Below, one piece after another: positions 9,242-19,786 of a stretch of 64,000 nucleotides of DNA (within the stretch, counting starts at the first letter, position 1; each line of letters starts with the position of its first letter). The translations under genes and the position numbers were made by a program. The DNA is from Enterobacter sp. 638. Its GTDB lineage: Bacteria; Pseudomonadota; Gammaproteobacteria; Enterobacterales; Enterobacteriaceae. Location: assembly GCF_000016325.1 (NCBI RefSeq), contig NC_009436.1:310001-374000 (forward strand), in the 5' to 3' direction. A model generated the notes under the pieces. It worked only from the letters and a program-made list of their open reading frames with translations, did no database searches and had not been told where the DNA came from.

Positions 9242-9510
9242 GCCCTCACCCCGACCCTCTCCCACGGGAGAGGGAGTGGTTTGCTAACCCTCAGAGAGCC
9301 TCCCGCTCTACCGGATGCATTTTACGTTCCCTCTCCCACGGGAGAGGGAGTGGTTTGCTAACTCTCAGAGAGCCTCCCGCTCTATCGGATGCGTTTTACG
9401 TTCCCTCTCCCATGGGGAGAGGGAGTGGTTTGCTAACCCTCAGAGAGCCTCCCTCTCTATCGGATGATTTTTACGTTCCCTCTCCCTTTGGGAGAGGGCT
9501 AGGGTGAGGG
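9242..9510. repeat. 74-bp tandem REP array (three and a half units)
   Basis: Hairpin cores (CCCTCTCCCACGGGAGAGGG and variants) recur at 9255, 9329, 9403 and 9478, giving periods of 74, 74 and 75 bp. The 50-base connecting segment (GTGGTTTGCTAACCCTCAGAG...) is also conserved, so whole units were duplicated. The last unit runs into the 3' end of the convergent LysR gene and supplies its final codons. Confidence 0.9.
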
Positions 9511-10386
9511 AGCCCAAAACCCCTCGCAGCACGTCAGCCACGCCTGCGCGCTGCTCGACAGATAAACCCCTTCGCGCCAAATCATGCCTAGCTGCCAGTG
9601 CAGATCGCTTTCGAGCGGGATCCAGCGCAGCGTGTTTTTATCCAGCCGCTCGCAAATGGGTTGCGGCAAAATCGCGATACCTACACCCGCCTGTACCATT
9701 GCCGCGAGAAAATCCCACTGACCGCTGCGCACGGCGATGCGCGGCTTCACGTCGTGCTGACTAAACAGCTGCATCAGCTGGCGGCTGAGGGCGAAATCTT
9801 CGTTGTAAATCAGCAGGGGATGCTCTGCCAGCAGTTCGGGCTTAACGGTATCAATACTCAGCCAGTCGCCTGAGCGTGGAACCAAAACGCACAGCGGATG
9901 GCTGAACAGCGGTAGCGTCGCCAGACCGCTGTCTTCTTCGACGGGCAGGGCAGTCATCGCCAGATCCAGTTCCCCGTTCGTCACCGCCTGCTGCACGGTT
10001 AATCCGCCAAATTCAGAAATTTTTAGCTCGACGCCTGGATAGCGCTGGCGATACAGGCTGATCGGCCCGGCCATCATCATCCCGACCATCGGCGGAATAC
10101 CGAGGCGCAACAGCCCTTTGTTCAGGTGGTTAATATCGCCAAGCTCCGCTTCAAGCTGGCGGAACTCTGCCAGAATCGCCAGGCCACGTTCAAACACCAC
10201 GCGCCCGGTATCGGTGAGCAACAGCTTGCGCCCGTCGCGAATCAGCAGGGTACAGTTCAGTTCATCTTCAAGGTTTTTCAGCATTTTGCTGATGGTGGGT
10301 TGGGTGACAAACAGCTTTTCCGCTGCGCGAGTAAAACTCTGCTGGCGAACCACTTCGACAAAATAGCGCAGCGTTCTGATGTCCAT
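9499..10386 (-). CDS. LysR-type regulator of the cidAB-like pair
   Basis: 295-residue LysR-family regulator. The N-terminal helix-turn-helix covers residues 1-60 (MDIRTLRYFVEVVRQQSF, FVTQPTISKMLKNLEDEL) and the effector domain covers about 90-290. It is divergent from a CidA/CidB-type gene pair with a 100-bp shared promoter region, an arrangement like cidR-cidAB in Gram-positive bacteria, so it very likely controls that pair. In that system the signal relates to acetate and overflow metabolism; acetate uptake and activation genes lie just beyond here, which fits but proves nothing. The last residues (APSP-stop) are encoded within a REP repeat, so the C terminus has been rewritten by the element. 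Confidence 0.87.
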   Translation of the reverse strand: MDIRTLRYFVEVVRQQSFTRAAEKLFVTQPTISKMLKNLEDELNCTLLIRDGRKLLLTDTGRVVFERGLAILAEFRQLEAELGDINHLNKGLLRLGIPPMVGMMMAGPISLYRQRYPGVELKISEFGGLTVQQAVTNGELDLAMTALPVEEDSGLATLPLFSHPLCVLVPRSGDWLSIDTVKPELLAEHPLLIYNEDFALSRQLMQLFSQHDVKPRIAVRSGQWDFLAAMVQAGVGIAILPQPICERLDKNTLRWIPLESDLHWQLGMIWREGVYLSSSAQAWLTCCEGFWAPSP

Positions 10387-10486
10387 GATTATTCCCCGAG
10401 ACTATGCATTTGATGATTTTAATTCATTTCAGTCCGTTACGTGCGGTCTCTATACTGGCGCTTCATCTCATTTCAAGGAAATCCCC

Positions 10487-10897
10487 ATGGCCGTGGCGTT
10501 AAGTCGTGTTACGCCTGCCGTTATGCAACGACTCCAGATTCCGGTTCAGGTCGGGCTTTATGCTGGATTGTTTGTTTTCGCAGAATACCTCGTCAGCTGG
10601 CTGCATTTGCCGCTGCCCGCCAATCTGGTGGGCATGATGTTAATGTTGACGCTGATTGTGTGTCGCGTTATCCCGCTGAACTGGGTACGCGCAGGCGCAA
10701 GCTGGCTACTGGCGGAAATGCTGCTCTTTTTCGTGCCAGCGGTGGTGGCGGTGGTCAATTACGCCCAACTGCTGATGGTCGATGGCTGGCGCATTTTTAC
10801 CGTCATTGCGCTGAGTACGCTGATGGTGCTGGGCGCGACCGCGTGGGTGGTGGATAAAGTGTATCGCTTTGAAATCAGCAGGCAGAAGCATGACTAA
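10487..10897 (+). CDS. CidA/LrgA-family holin-like protein
   Basis: 136-residue inner-membrane protein with four hydrophobic helices, typical of CidA/LrgA (holin-like, also linked to export of small carboxylates or pyruvate in some bacteria). Characteristic stretches are LPLPANLVGMMLML and AEMLLFFVPAVVAVVNY. The start at 10487 has AAGGAA upstream; a longer frame reading from 10379 crosses the promoter region and is not used. It overlaps the next gene by eight bases, implying translational coupling. This is in addition to the yohJK pair that enterobacteria carry elsewhere (general knowledge). Confidence 0.85.
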   Translation: MAVALSRVTPAVMQRLQIPVQVGLYAGLFVFAEYLVSWLHLPLPANLVGMMLMLTLIVCRVIPLNWVRAGASWLLAEMLLFFVPAVVAVVNYAQLLMVDGWRIFTVIALSTLMVLGATAWVVDKVYRFEISRQKHD

Positions 10898-11579
10898 TTT
10901 TCAGGTCAGTCTGCTGTGCCTTATCGCCACGCTGGTTATCTATTTTGCCAATAAACGCCTGTATCGCCGCTTTCACACATTGCCGCTGATGCCGCTGGTG
11001 TTCACGCCCATTTTGCTGGTGCTGATGCTCATTTTTGGCCACATCTCCTGGCAGAATTACATTGGCGAATCGCACTGGCTGCTGTGGCTGTTAGGCCCGG
11101 CGACGATCGCCTTTGCCGTGCCCGTGTATGACAACCTCGCGATTATCAAACGTCACTGGATGTCGCTGACCGCAGGGGTCGTCACCGCGACGGTGGTGGC
11201 CGTCACCAGCTCCGTCTGGCTGGCGCGCTGGTTTACGTTATCGGATGAAATTCAGCGCAGCCTGGCGGTGCGTTCGGTGACCACGCCGTTTGCGCTGGCG
11301 GCGGCGAAACCGCTGGGTGGCCAGCCGGACCTGGTGGCGCTGTTTGTCGTTGTCACCGGTGTGTTCGGCATGGCGGTGGGCGATATTCTGTTTCTGCGTT
11401 TGTCGATTCGCGAAGGCATGGCGAAAGGTGCCGGATTTGGCGCGGCGTCGCACGGCGCAGGAACGGCGCGATCCTATGAGCTAGGTCAGCAAGAAGGCGT
11501 GGTTGCCAGTCTGGTGATGATGCTGTCTGGCGTGGTGATGGTGCTGGCGGCACCGCTGGTGGCGTGGATGATGTTTTAA
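10890..11579 (+). CDS. CidB/LrgB-family membrane protein
   Basis: 229-residue multi-pass membrane partner of the CidA-like protein. The family signatures RSVTTPFALAAAKPLGG and GFGAASHGAGTARSYELGQQEG are present. CidA/CidB-type pairs influence murein hydrolase activity and cell lysis in staphylococci, while in plants and some bacteria the LrgB type moves glycolate, lactate or pyruvate. The role here is unknown. The start ATG at 10890 overlaps the stop of the upstream gene. The gene ends against a strong bidirectional terminator shared with actP. Confidence 0.85.
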   Translation: MTNFQVSLLCLIATLVIYFANKRLYRRFHTLPLMPLVFTPILLVLMLIFGHISWQNYIGESHWLLWLLGPATIAFAVPVYDNLAIIKRHWMSLTAGVVTATVVAVTSSVWLARWFTLSDEIQRSLAVRSVTTPFALAAAKPLGGQPDLVALFVVVTGVFGMAVGDILFLRLSIREGMAKGAGFGAASHGAGTARSYELGQQEGVVASLVMMLSGVVMVLAAPLVAWMMF

Positions 11580-11583
11580 AATT

Positions 11584-11604
11584 CCCCGGCCAGCGCGGCC
11601 GGGG
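11584..11604. terminator. Bidirectional terminator between cidB-like gene and actP
   Basis: Stem CCCCGGCC / GGCCGGGG with a 5-base loop between two convergent genes. The U-tract is poor on both sides, so the strength is uncertain. Confidence 0.65.
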
Positions 11605-11615
11605 AGATCAGTTGA

Positions 11616-13576
<1,961 letters not shown>

Positions 13577-13624
13577 CACAGAACTCTCCAAAGGTAAGGT
13601 AGGTTTATAGTTATCAGTGGTGTG

Positions 13625-13735
13625 GTGTTCTCCCTCTCCCTGTGGGAGAGGGCCGGGGTGAGGGCATCAGACTGCAGAAATCCCCCTTACCCTAACCTTC
13701 TCCCTCAAGGGAGAGGAAACCGCCTGGAGCGGCAT
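13625..13735. repeat. REP-like palindromes between yjcH and acs
   Basis: Two inward-facing palindromic units, CCCTCTCCCTGTGGGAGAGGG and a second ending CTCCCTCAAGGGAGAGG, with the linker GGTGAGGGCATCAGACTGCAG between them. They lie in the transcribed spacer of the acs operon and could set the ratio of acs to yjcH-actP message (inference). Confidence 0.85.
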
Positions 13736-13739
13736 TCAG

Positions 13740-15698
13740 TCACGAAGGCATCGCGATGGCCTGCTTCTCTTCAAGCAGTTTTTCCACTACGCCTGGATCG
13801 GCGAGTGTGGAGGTATCACCCAGATTGCTGGTGTCACCCGCCGCGATTTTGCGCAGAATTCGGCGCATGATTTTGCCGGAACGGGTTTTCGGCAGGGAGT
13901 CGGTCCAGTGCAGCACGTCGGGTGTGGCAAGCGGACCAATCTCTTTTCGCACCCAGTTGCGCACTTCGGTGTACAGTTCCGGCGTCGGTTCTTCGCCGTG
14001 ATTCAGCGTGACGTAAGCATAAATCGCCTGGCCTTTGATGTTGTGCGGGATCCCCACCACAGCCGCTTCGGCAATTTTTGGATGCGAGACCAGCGCAGAC
14101 TCAATTTCAGCCGTCCCCAGACGGTGGCCGGAGACGTTCAGTACGTCATCCACGCGCCCGGTAATCCAGAAATAGCCGTCTTCGTCACGACGCGCGCCGT
14201 CACCGCTGAAATACATGTTTTTGAAGGTCGAGAAATAGGTCTGCTCAAAGCGATCGTGATCGCCAAACAGCGTACGCGCCTGACCCGGCCACGAATCGGT
14301 AATTACCAGGTTGCCTTCAGTTGCCCCTTCCAGCGGATTGCCTTCGTTATCCACCAGCGCAGGCTGCACGCCGAAGAACGGATGGGTCGCCGAACCGGCT
14401 TTCAGCTGGGTTGCGCCAGGCATTGGGGTGATCATAAAGCCGCCCGTTTCGGTCTGCCACCAGGTGTCGATCACCGGGCATTTTTCGTTACCTATTTTCT
14501 TCCAGTACCACTCCCACGCTTCCGGGTTGATAGGCTCGCCCACGGAGCCGAGAATGCGCAGGGAAGAGCGGTCAGTGCCGTCGATGGCTTTGTCGCCTTC
14601 CGCCATCAGGGCGCGGATCGCCGTCGGTGCGGTATACAGAATGTTCACTTTATGCTTATCAACCACCTGGCACATACGTGCAGGCGTCGGCCAGTTGGGC
14701 ACGCCTTCAAACATCAGGGTGGTTGCGCCGCAGGCCAGCGGGCCGTACAGGAGATAGCTGTGACCGGTGACCCAGCCCACGTCAGCGGTACACCAGTAGA
14801 TATCGCCCTGATGATAATCAAAGACATATTTAAAGGTGGAGGCCGCGTACACCAGATAGCCGCCGGTGGTGTGCAGCACGCCTTTCGGCTTGCCGGTAGA
14901 GCCGGAGGTGTACAGGATAAACAGCGGATCTTCGGCGTTCATTTCTTCGGGCTGATGCTGGTCGCTCGCTTGTTCAATCAGGTCGCTCCACCACAGGTCG
15001 CGGCCCTCTTTCCACTCAACGTTACCGCCGGTACGCTTGAACACCACCACATTGCTGATGCTCTTGACGTTCGGGTTTTTCAGCGCTTCATCGACGTTTT
15101 TCTTCAGCGGAATACTGCGTCCAGCGCGCACGCCTTCATCTGCAGTGATCACCAGTTTTGAATTGGAATCGATAATGCGTCCGGCTACGGCTTCCGGCGA
15201 GAATCCGCCGAAAATAACAGAATGGATCGCCCCGATGCGCGCGCAGGCGAGCATGGCGACGGCAGCTTCGGGCACCATCGGCATATAAATGGCGACCACA
15301 TCGCCTTTTTTGATGCCTTGCTCCAGCAGGACGTTGGCGAAACGGCACACGTCGCGGTGTAGCTCTTTATAGGTGATGTGTTTGCTTTGGGACGCGTCGT
15401 CACCTTCCCAAATAATGGCGGTCTGATCGCCGCGCTCGGCGAGGTGTCTGTCCAGGCAGTTGGCCGCGAGATTCAGCGTGCCGTCTTCATACCATTTAAT
15501 GGAGATATTGCCCGGCGCAAAAGAGGTGTTTTTCACCTTCTGATACGGCTTCATCCAGTCAAGAATTTTGCCCTGCTCGCCCCAGAAGGCGTCGGGGTCA
15601 GAAATGGATTGCTGATACTTCTCTTTATACTGCTCCGGATTAATCAGGCAATGGTCCGCAATATTTGCGGGAATGTCGTGTTTGTGGATTTGGCTCAT
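13740..15698 (-). CDS. acs: Acetyl-CoA synthetase Acs
   Basis: AMP-forming acetyl-CoA synthetase: acetate + ATP + CoA gives acetyl-CoA, AMP and PPi, the high-affinity route for acetate use. The 652 residues equal the E. coli length. Adenylate-forming family motifs are visible: [14 protein letters not shown] near 265, TWWQTETGG near 412, the [11 protein letters not shown] hinge near 527, and [11 protein letters not shown] near the C terminus, whose lysine is the site of regulatory acetylation in enteric bacteria. It is the first gene of the operon and is divergent from gltP across a 419-bp control region. Confidence 0.97.
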   Translation of the reverse strand: MSQIHKHDIPANIADHCLINPEQYKEKYQQSISDPDAFWGEQGKILDWMKPYQKVKNTSFAPGNISIKWYEDGTLNLAANCLDRHLAERGDQTAIIWEGDDASQSKHITYKELHRDVCRFANVLLEQGIKKGDVVAIYMPMVPEAAVAMLACARIGAIHSVIFGGFSPEAVAGRIIDSNSKLVITADEGVRAGRSIPLKKNVDEALKNPNVKSISNVVVFKRTGGNVEWKEGRDLWWSDLIEQASDQHQPEEMNAEDPLFILYTSGSTGKPKGVLHTTGGYLVYAASTFKYVFDYHQGDIYWCTADVGWVTGHSYLLYGPLACGATTLMFEGVPNWPTPARMCQVVDKHKVNILYTAPTAIRALMAEGDKAIDGTDRSSLRILGSVGEPINPEAWEWYWKKIGNEKCPVIDTWWQTETGGFMITPMPGATQLKAGSATHPFFGVQPALVDNEGNPLEGATEGNLVITDSWPGQARTLFGDHDRFEQTYFSTFKNMYFSGDGARRDEDGYFWITGRVDDVLNVSGHRLGTAEIESALVSHPKIAEAAVVGIPHNIKGQAIYAYVTLNHGEEPTPELYTEVRNWVRKEIGPLATPDVLHWTDSLPKTRSGKIMRRILRKIAAGDTSNLGDTSTLADPGVVEKLLEEKQAIAMPS

Positions 15699-16117
15699 GG
15701 CTTTTATTCTCCTTGTAGGATGTTAATAATATGTCGCAAAAACGTTAATTGTAGGGGCTTTGCCAGCTTTGTTTGTTATTTGGGCGACAGATCACGCAAT
15801 GTTTGAATAGTTCAAAAAATCAGCAAATGACACTTAGAAGGGAAATAATTCAGGTGAATGATTATTCACAAATAATGAAAAAAAACCGTTTTTATAACAA
15901 AAGGTTATTAATAGGAATTATTATAAATTAGCGTCATAACGCCTTTTTTCAGTGAAATGCCTCGTTCTATAAGGCTTGCGCAGCAGGCCATGCAGATGAT
16001 AATGATACGCCGCGTTAAAAAACCCTATAAACCAACGCAACACAATTCATACCCTTTCAGTATGTGTCCATATTCATTCCTGATGATCAGGACGCTTCAT
16101 TGAGGAAGCCTGTTTTT
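15699..16117. promoter_or_regulatory. acs / gltP divergent control region with ARG-box-like palindrome
   Basis: A 419-bp AT-rich region between divergent genes. In E. coli the acs promoter region binds CRP, Fis and IHF. Here I see one clean symmetric motif, GTGAATGATTATTCAC at 15854-15869, with 6-bp arms and a 4-bp centre. This geometry (TGAAT-N4-ATTCA) fits an ArgR half-operator better than CRP, whose core spacing is six. No canonical CRP site could be fixed by eye. Confidence 0.45.
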
Positions 16118-17431
16118 ATGAAAATTTTGAAAATCAGCCTGGCCTGGCAAATTCTGCTCGCCCTTGTGCTGGGCATCTTGCTGGGTAGTTATCTGCATTA
16201 TCATAGCGACAGCCGCGAGTGGCTGGTGGCGAACATGCTGTCTCCTGCCGGAGATATCTTTATTCACCTGATCAAAATGATTGTTGTCCCGATTGTGATC
16301 TCGACGCTGGTGGTCGGTATTGCAGGCGTCGGCGATGCGAAGCAGTTAGGCCGCATCGGCGCAAAAACCATCCTTTATTTCGAAGTGATCACTACGGTTG
16401 CTATCATTCTGGGTATCACGCTGGCGAATGTGTTCCAGCCAGGCTCCGGAATTGATATGTCGCAGCTGGCGACGGTGGATATTTCGAAATACCAAAGCAC
16501 AACGGCAGAAGTGCAAAGCCATGCTCATGGCCTGATGGGAACCATTCTTTCGCTGGTGCCGACCAATATCGTGGCGTCGATGGCGAAAGGCGAAATGCTG
16601 CCGATCATCTTCTTCTCGGTGCTGTTTGGCCTGGGGCTTTCGTCCCTGCCAGCGACCCATCGCGAACCCTTGGTCACGGTGTTCCGTTCGATTTCCGAAA
16701 CCATGTTTAAAGTGACGCATATGGTGATGCGTTATGCGCCGGTGGGCGTGTTTGCGCTGATTGCTGTTACCGTCGCGAACTTCGGTTTTGCCTCACTGTG
16801 GCCGCTGGCGAAGCTGGTTATCCTGGTACACTTCGCGATTCTGTTCTTTGCGTTGGTGGTGCTGGGGCTGGTGGCGCGTCTCTGCGGATTACGTATCTGG
16901 ATCCTGATTCGCATCCTGAAAGAGGAGCTGATTCTGGCGTACTCCACGGCCAGCTCTGAGAGCGTGCTGCCGCGCATTATCGAGAAGATGGAAGCCTACG
17001 GTGCACCGGCATCTATCACCAGTTTTGTGGTGCCGACCGGGTACTCGTTTAACCTGGATGGCTCCACGCTGTATCAGAGTATTGCGGCGATCTTTATCGC
17101 GCAGCTGTACGGAATCGATCTGTCACTGTGGCAGGAAATCGTGCTGGTACTGACGCTGATGGTGACATCGAAAGGCATCGCGGGCGTGCCGGGCGTGTCG
17201 TTCGTGGTGCTGCTGGCGACGCTGGGCAGCGTCGGTATTCCGCTGGAAGGTCTGGCCTTTATCGCCGGTGTTGACCGTATTCTCGACATGGCGCGTACTG
17301 CGTTAAACGTGGTGGGCAATGCGCTGGCGGTGCTGGTGATCGCCAAGTGGGAACACCAGTTCGACCGCAAAAAAGCGATGGCGTACGAACGGGAAGTGCT
17401 AGGTCGTTTCGATAAGACGGCCGATCAGTAA
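16118..17431 (+). CDS. gltP: Glutamate/aspartate:proton symporter GltP
   Basis: Inner-membrane carrier of the DAACS family importing L-glutamate and L-aspartate with protons. 437 residues, equal to E. coli GltP and near-identical in the C-terminal half. The re-entrant hairpin STASSESVLPR and the substrate-site stretches LDGSTLYQSIAAIFIAQ and GVDRILDMARTALNVVGN are intact. An in-frame ATG exists 54 bases upstream, but MKILKISLAWQ at 16118 is the family start. Confidence 0.96.
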   Translation: MKILKISLAWQILLALVLGILLGSYLHYHSDSREWLVANMLSPAGDIFIHLIKMIVVPIVISTLVVGIAGVGDAKQLGRIGAKTILYFEVITTVAIILGITLANVFQPGSGIDMSQLATVDISKYQSTTAEVQSHAHGLMGTILSLVPTNIVASMAKGEMLPIIFFSVLFGLGLSSLPATHREPLVTVFRSISETMFKVTHMVMRYAPVGVFALIAVTVANFGFASLWPLAKLVILVHFAILFFALVVLGLVARLCGLRIWILIRILKEELILAYSTASSESVLPRIIEKMEAYGAPASITSFVVPTGYSFNLDGSTLYQSIAAIFIAQLYGIDLSLWQEIVLVLTLMVTSKGIAGVPGVSFVVLLATLGSVGIPLEGLAFIAGVDRILDMARTALNVVGNALAVLVIAKWEHQFDRKKAMAYEREVLGRFDKTADQ

Positions 17432-17441
17432 TGCTTTGATT

Positions 17442-17463
17442 CCCTCTCTCAGCAGAGAGAGGG
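17442..17463. terminator. Bidirectional hairpin between gltP and yjcO
   Basis: Stem CCCTCTCTC / GAGAGAGGG with a 4-base loop between two convergent genes. It is followed by AACTCTTTT on the plus strand. A REP-derived origin is possible. Confidence 0.7.
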
Positions 17464-17470
17464 AACTCTT

Positions 17471-18145
17471 TTATTCGCCGCTCAACGCCTCAAACTCTTC
17501 GCAGCCCGTATCAAATCCTTCGCTACAGCTCAGATTAAACCAGTACAGCGCTTTCTGTTTGTTGGGCGTGATAAACCCTTTTTCACCCTGCTGGAACACC
17601 ATTCCGGCCCAGTATTCCGCATACCCCGTGCGTGAAAGGGCAGAGCTGCGCTTGAGCCACAGTTCGGCCTGAGCATCATCCTGCGCCATCTCCACGCCGT
17701 TGGCGTAAATCAGGCCTAACAGCATTTGCGCATCCACCGCCGAATCGTTATCGATATCGTCCGTCGCGGTTTGCAGCAGTTTGATCGCCTGCGGATAATC
17801 GGTGGTTCCAGCCTGGGTATTCACCAGCAAACGCGCCAGCATGATAGCGCCGCGTTTGCTGCCCGCAAGTGTGGCCTGTTGCGCCAGCGTTTTTGCCTGA
17901 GCATATTCGCCATGCTTGAAATGGATTTGCGCGAGCAGCGCCATGGCGTCGATATCACCGCCCTTGGCGGCTTTTTCGGCCCACAGCCCGGCTTGCTTAT
18001 CATCACCCGAACTGAACCAGGTGTCTGCCAGGTAGTACTGCGCGCGTGCATCACCGGCTTCGGCCTTTTCTTTAAATTGGCTGCCAATTTCGTCAGCGTT
18101 GGCAAGCGCGGTAAACAGTGACAACAGTATAAAAATGAGTTTCAT
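17471..18145 (-). CDS. yjcO: Sel1-repeat exported protein YjcO
   Basis: 224-residue protein with a Sec signal peptide (MKLIFILLSLFTALANA) followed by Sel1-like TPR repeats, for example AQYYLADTWFSSGD, AMALLAQIHFKHGEYAQA and AEYWAGMVFQQGEKGFI. Such repeats bind proteins, so a periplasmic scaffold role is likely; no partner is known. Its position between gltP and fdhF is the same as E. coli yjcO. Two cysteines near the C terminus (CSEGFDTGCEEF) could form a disulphide. Confidence 0.88.
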   Translation of the reverse strand: MKLIFILLSLFTALANADEIGSQFKEKAEAGDARAQYYLADTWFSSGDDKQAGLWAEKAAKGGDIDAMALLAQIHFKHGEYAQAKTLAQQATLAGSKRGAIMLARLLVNTQAGTTDYPQAIKLLQTATDDIDNDSAVDAQMLLGLIYANGVEMAQDDAQAELWLKRSSALSRTGYAEYWAGMVFQQGEKGFITPNKQKALYWFNLSCSEGFDTGCEEFEALSGE

Positions 18146-18232
18146 GGATTCTTATCTTTTGGGTACCTGTCGCGCAGTATAAAGCGTAAGACGCCCAATG
18201 GAACGAAAACTCACGTTACGTTTTTTAGACAA

Positions 18233-18268
18233 GAACAGCTGACATGCGTTTGTTCATCTCAGCTGTTC
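18233..18268. terminator. Inverted repeat after the SDR gene
   Basis: Perfect 10-bp arms GAACAGCTGA (18233-18242) and TCAGCTGTTC (18259-18268) with a 16-base loop, just beyond the stop of the minus-strand SDR gene. No T-run follows, so it may stabilise the mRNA end more than terminate. Confidence 0.45.
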
Positions 18269-18281
18269 GTCTTCGCTGAAC

Positions 18282-19055
18282 TTACACCGTCGGAACGGTG
18301 CCGCCGTCAATGACATACTCCGTCCCGGTTATCGCAGACGCCTGGGATGATGCCAGAAATACGATGAGATTGGCGACTTCAAGCGGCGTTGATGGACGCC
18401 CCAGCGGTATCCCTCCCAGGGAGTCCATAATGATTTTCTTGCCACCTTCGTAGTCGGTCCCTGCCTGCAGAGCGAGTCGTTCGGCCAATGCGACAGAGGC
18501 TTCGGTTTCAATCCATCCCGGCGCGACACGAACCACTCTCACGCCCTGTGGAGAGACCTCTTTTGAAAGGCTTTTGCTGTAAGTCGACAGTGCGGCCTTT
18601 GCCGCCGCGTACCCGGTAGTGGATTGCGGCAAGGGCAGTTCGCGCTGGATTGAGGTGACATGGATAATCGCCCCTGCCCCTTGAGCCAGCATACCAGGCA
18701 GCAATGCGCGATCCAATCTTACTGCAGGTAACAGATTGAGGTTCAGCTCATGCTGCCACTCCTCTTCACCGAGTGCGGCAAAACCGCCGCCGGGCGCTGT
18801 CGAACCGCCTACAACATGCACCACGATATCCACGCCGCCGAAGTGGCGCTGTACGGCTTCAGCTACGGTGGCGCAACCCTCTACCGTTGTCAGATCCGCG
18901 GCAACGAAGACATCTGCCCGTGTTTCTGATGGCTGGACGCGCGCGGTGGTTAAGATCTTTGCACCCAGCTCGCTAAAAAGCCCTACGACGGCCTTTCCGA
19001 CGCCTTTGGTACCCGCAGTCACCAGGATGCGTTTTCCACTAAATTCCAGGTTCAT
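18282..19055 (-). CDS. Short-chain dehydrogenase/reductase
   Basis: 257-residue classical SDR. Cofactor motif TAGTKGVG at about residues 13-20, catalytic serine in VTSIQREL, and YAAAK (Tyr-x-x-x-Lys) about 13 residues later; the C terminus ends in the usual [10 protein letters not shown]. The acidic or basic residue after beta-2 suggests NADP(H), since an Arg follows (TTARVQPSE), but this is a guess. Substrate unknown. Start taken at [10 protein letters not shown]; longer versions read back into the promoter. Divergent from an HxlR-type regulator, the classic layout for an electrophile-responsive enzyme and its repressor. The pair is absent from this spot in K-12. Confidence 0.88.
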   Translation of the reverse strand: MNLEFSGKRILVTAGTKGVGKAVVGLFSELGAKILTTARVQPSETRADVFVAADLTTVEGCATVAEAVQRHFGGVDIVVHVVGGSTAPGGGFAALGEEEWQHELNLNLLPAVRLDRALLPGMLAQGAGAIIHVTSIQRELPLPQSTTGYAAAKAALSTYSKSLSKEVSPQGVRVVRVAPGWIETEASVALAERLALQAGTDYEGGKKIIMDSLGGIPLGRPSTPLEVANLIVFLASSQASAITGTEYVIDGGTVPTV

Positions 19056-19270
19056 GGGCATTATTTTAACTCCAGTATCGCGACCTGATGACCAACCAGG
19101 GGGAAGCAATGAAAAATGTTATGTGAACCATTATTGATGGTGAAATATGTCAACGTAGCGTTGGATAGCAATAAAGACATGAGACCGCACTCCTTTTATT
19201 TACAGTGCAGCCATTCTCAACATAAGCTATATCATTATCAAGAACGCACAAAAAGGTTCGTGACTATATT

Positions 19271-19621
19271 ATGAGTAAGGTTTATACCCCTGATACCGCC
19301 GCAACGGGCGTAGAAGAAGTCCTTAAATTAATTGAAGGACGCTGGAAGCTCCTGATTTTATTTCATCTCTTTGATGGGAAAGTTCAACGCTATTCCGATT
19401 TAGAGAAACTGATTCCAAAAATTTCACAGAAGATGTTATCTCAGCAACTTCGGCAGTTAGAAGCGGACGGAATGGTATCGCGCAAGGTGTATCCGCAAGT
19501 GCCCCCGAAAGTTGAATACCGGCTAACCGACTGGGGACAAGCATTATGCCCGGCGTTAGATGCTATGCTGAAATGGGCCGATAAACGTGAAGAATTAAAA
19601 CCTCCTCTCGAATCATCATGA
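19271..19621 (+). CDS. HxlR-family transcriptional regulator
   Basis: 116-residue winged-helix regulator of the HxlR/DUF24 family. Core motifs: LIEGRWKLLILFHLF, RYSDLEKLIPKISQKMLSQQLRQLEADGMV and a wing with KVEYRLTDWG. No cysteine is present near the N terminus, so the thiol-switch mechanism of some relatives is not available. It probably controls the divergent SDR gene through the 215-bp region between them. The DNA here is visibly more AT-rich than the flanking backbone, suggesting a transferred pair. Confidence 0.85.
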   Translation: MSKVYTPDTAATGVEEVLKLIEGRWKLLILFHLFDGKVQRYSDLEKLIPKISQKMLSQQLRQLEADGMVSRKVYPQVPPKVEYRLTDWGQALCPALDAMLKWADKREELKPPLESS

Positions 19622-19738
19622 ATTAAAAAAACGACTTTTTGCTGTCCGAAATAAATAATATTTCCCGACGTTAATATGTAATAAATATGAATTAATTTTT
19701 ATAATATATTTCTCGTTATGCAGGACACAGAAATAAAA

Positions 19739-19761
19739 ATGGGATGAATAAATCATCCCAT
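19739..19761 (-). terminator. Terminator of fdhF
   Basis: Stem ATGGGATGA / TCATCCCAT with a 5-base loop. On the minus strand it is followed by TTTTATTT. Confidence 0.85.
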
Positions 19762-19786
19762 TTCATTATTGAATGCCGCGTGAGAA

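Noticed and set aside
13908..15161. 417-codon open frame on the plus strand
   Set aside because: Antisense to acs, which is a full-length, highly conserved gene. The length reflects GC-rich codon use.
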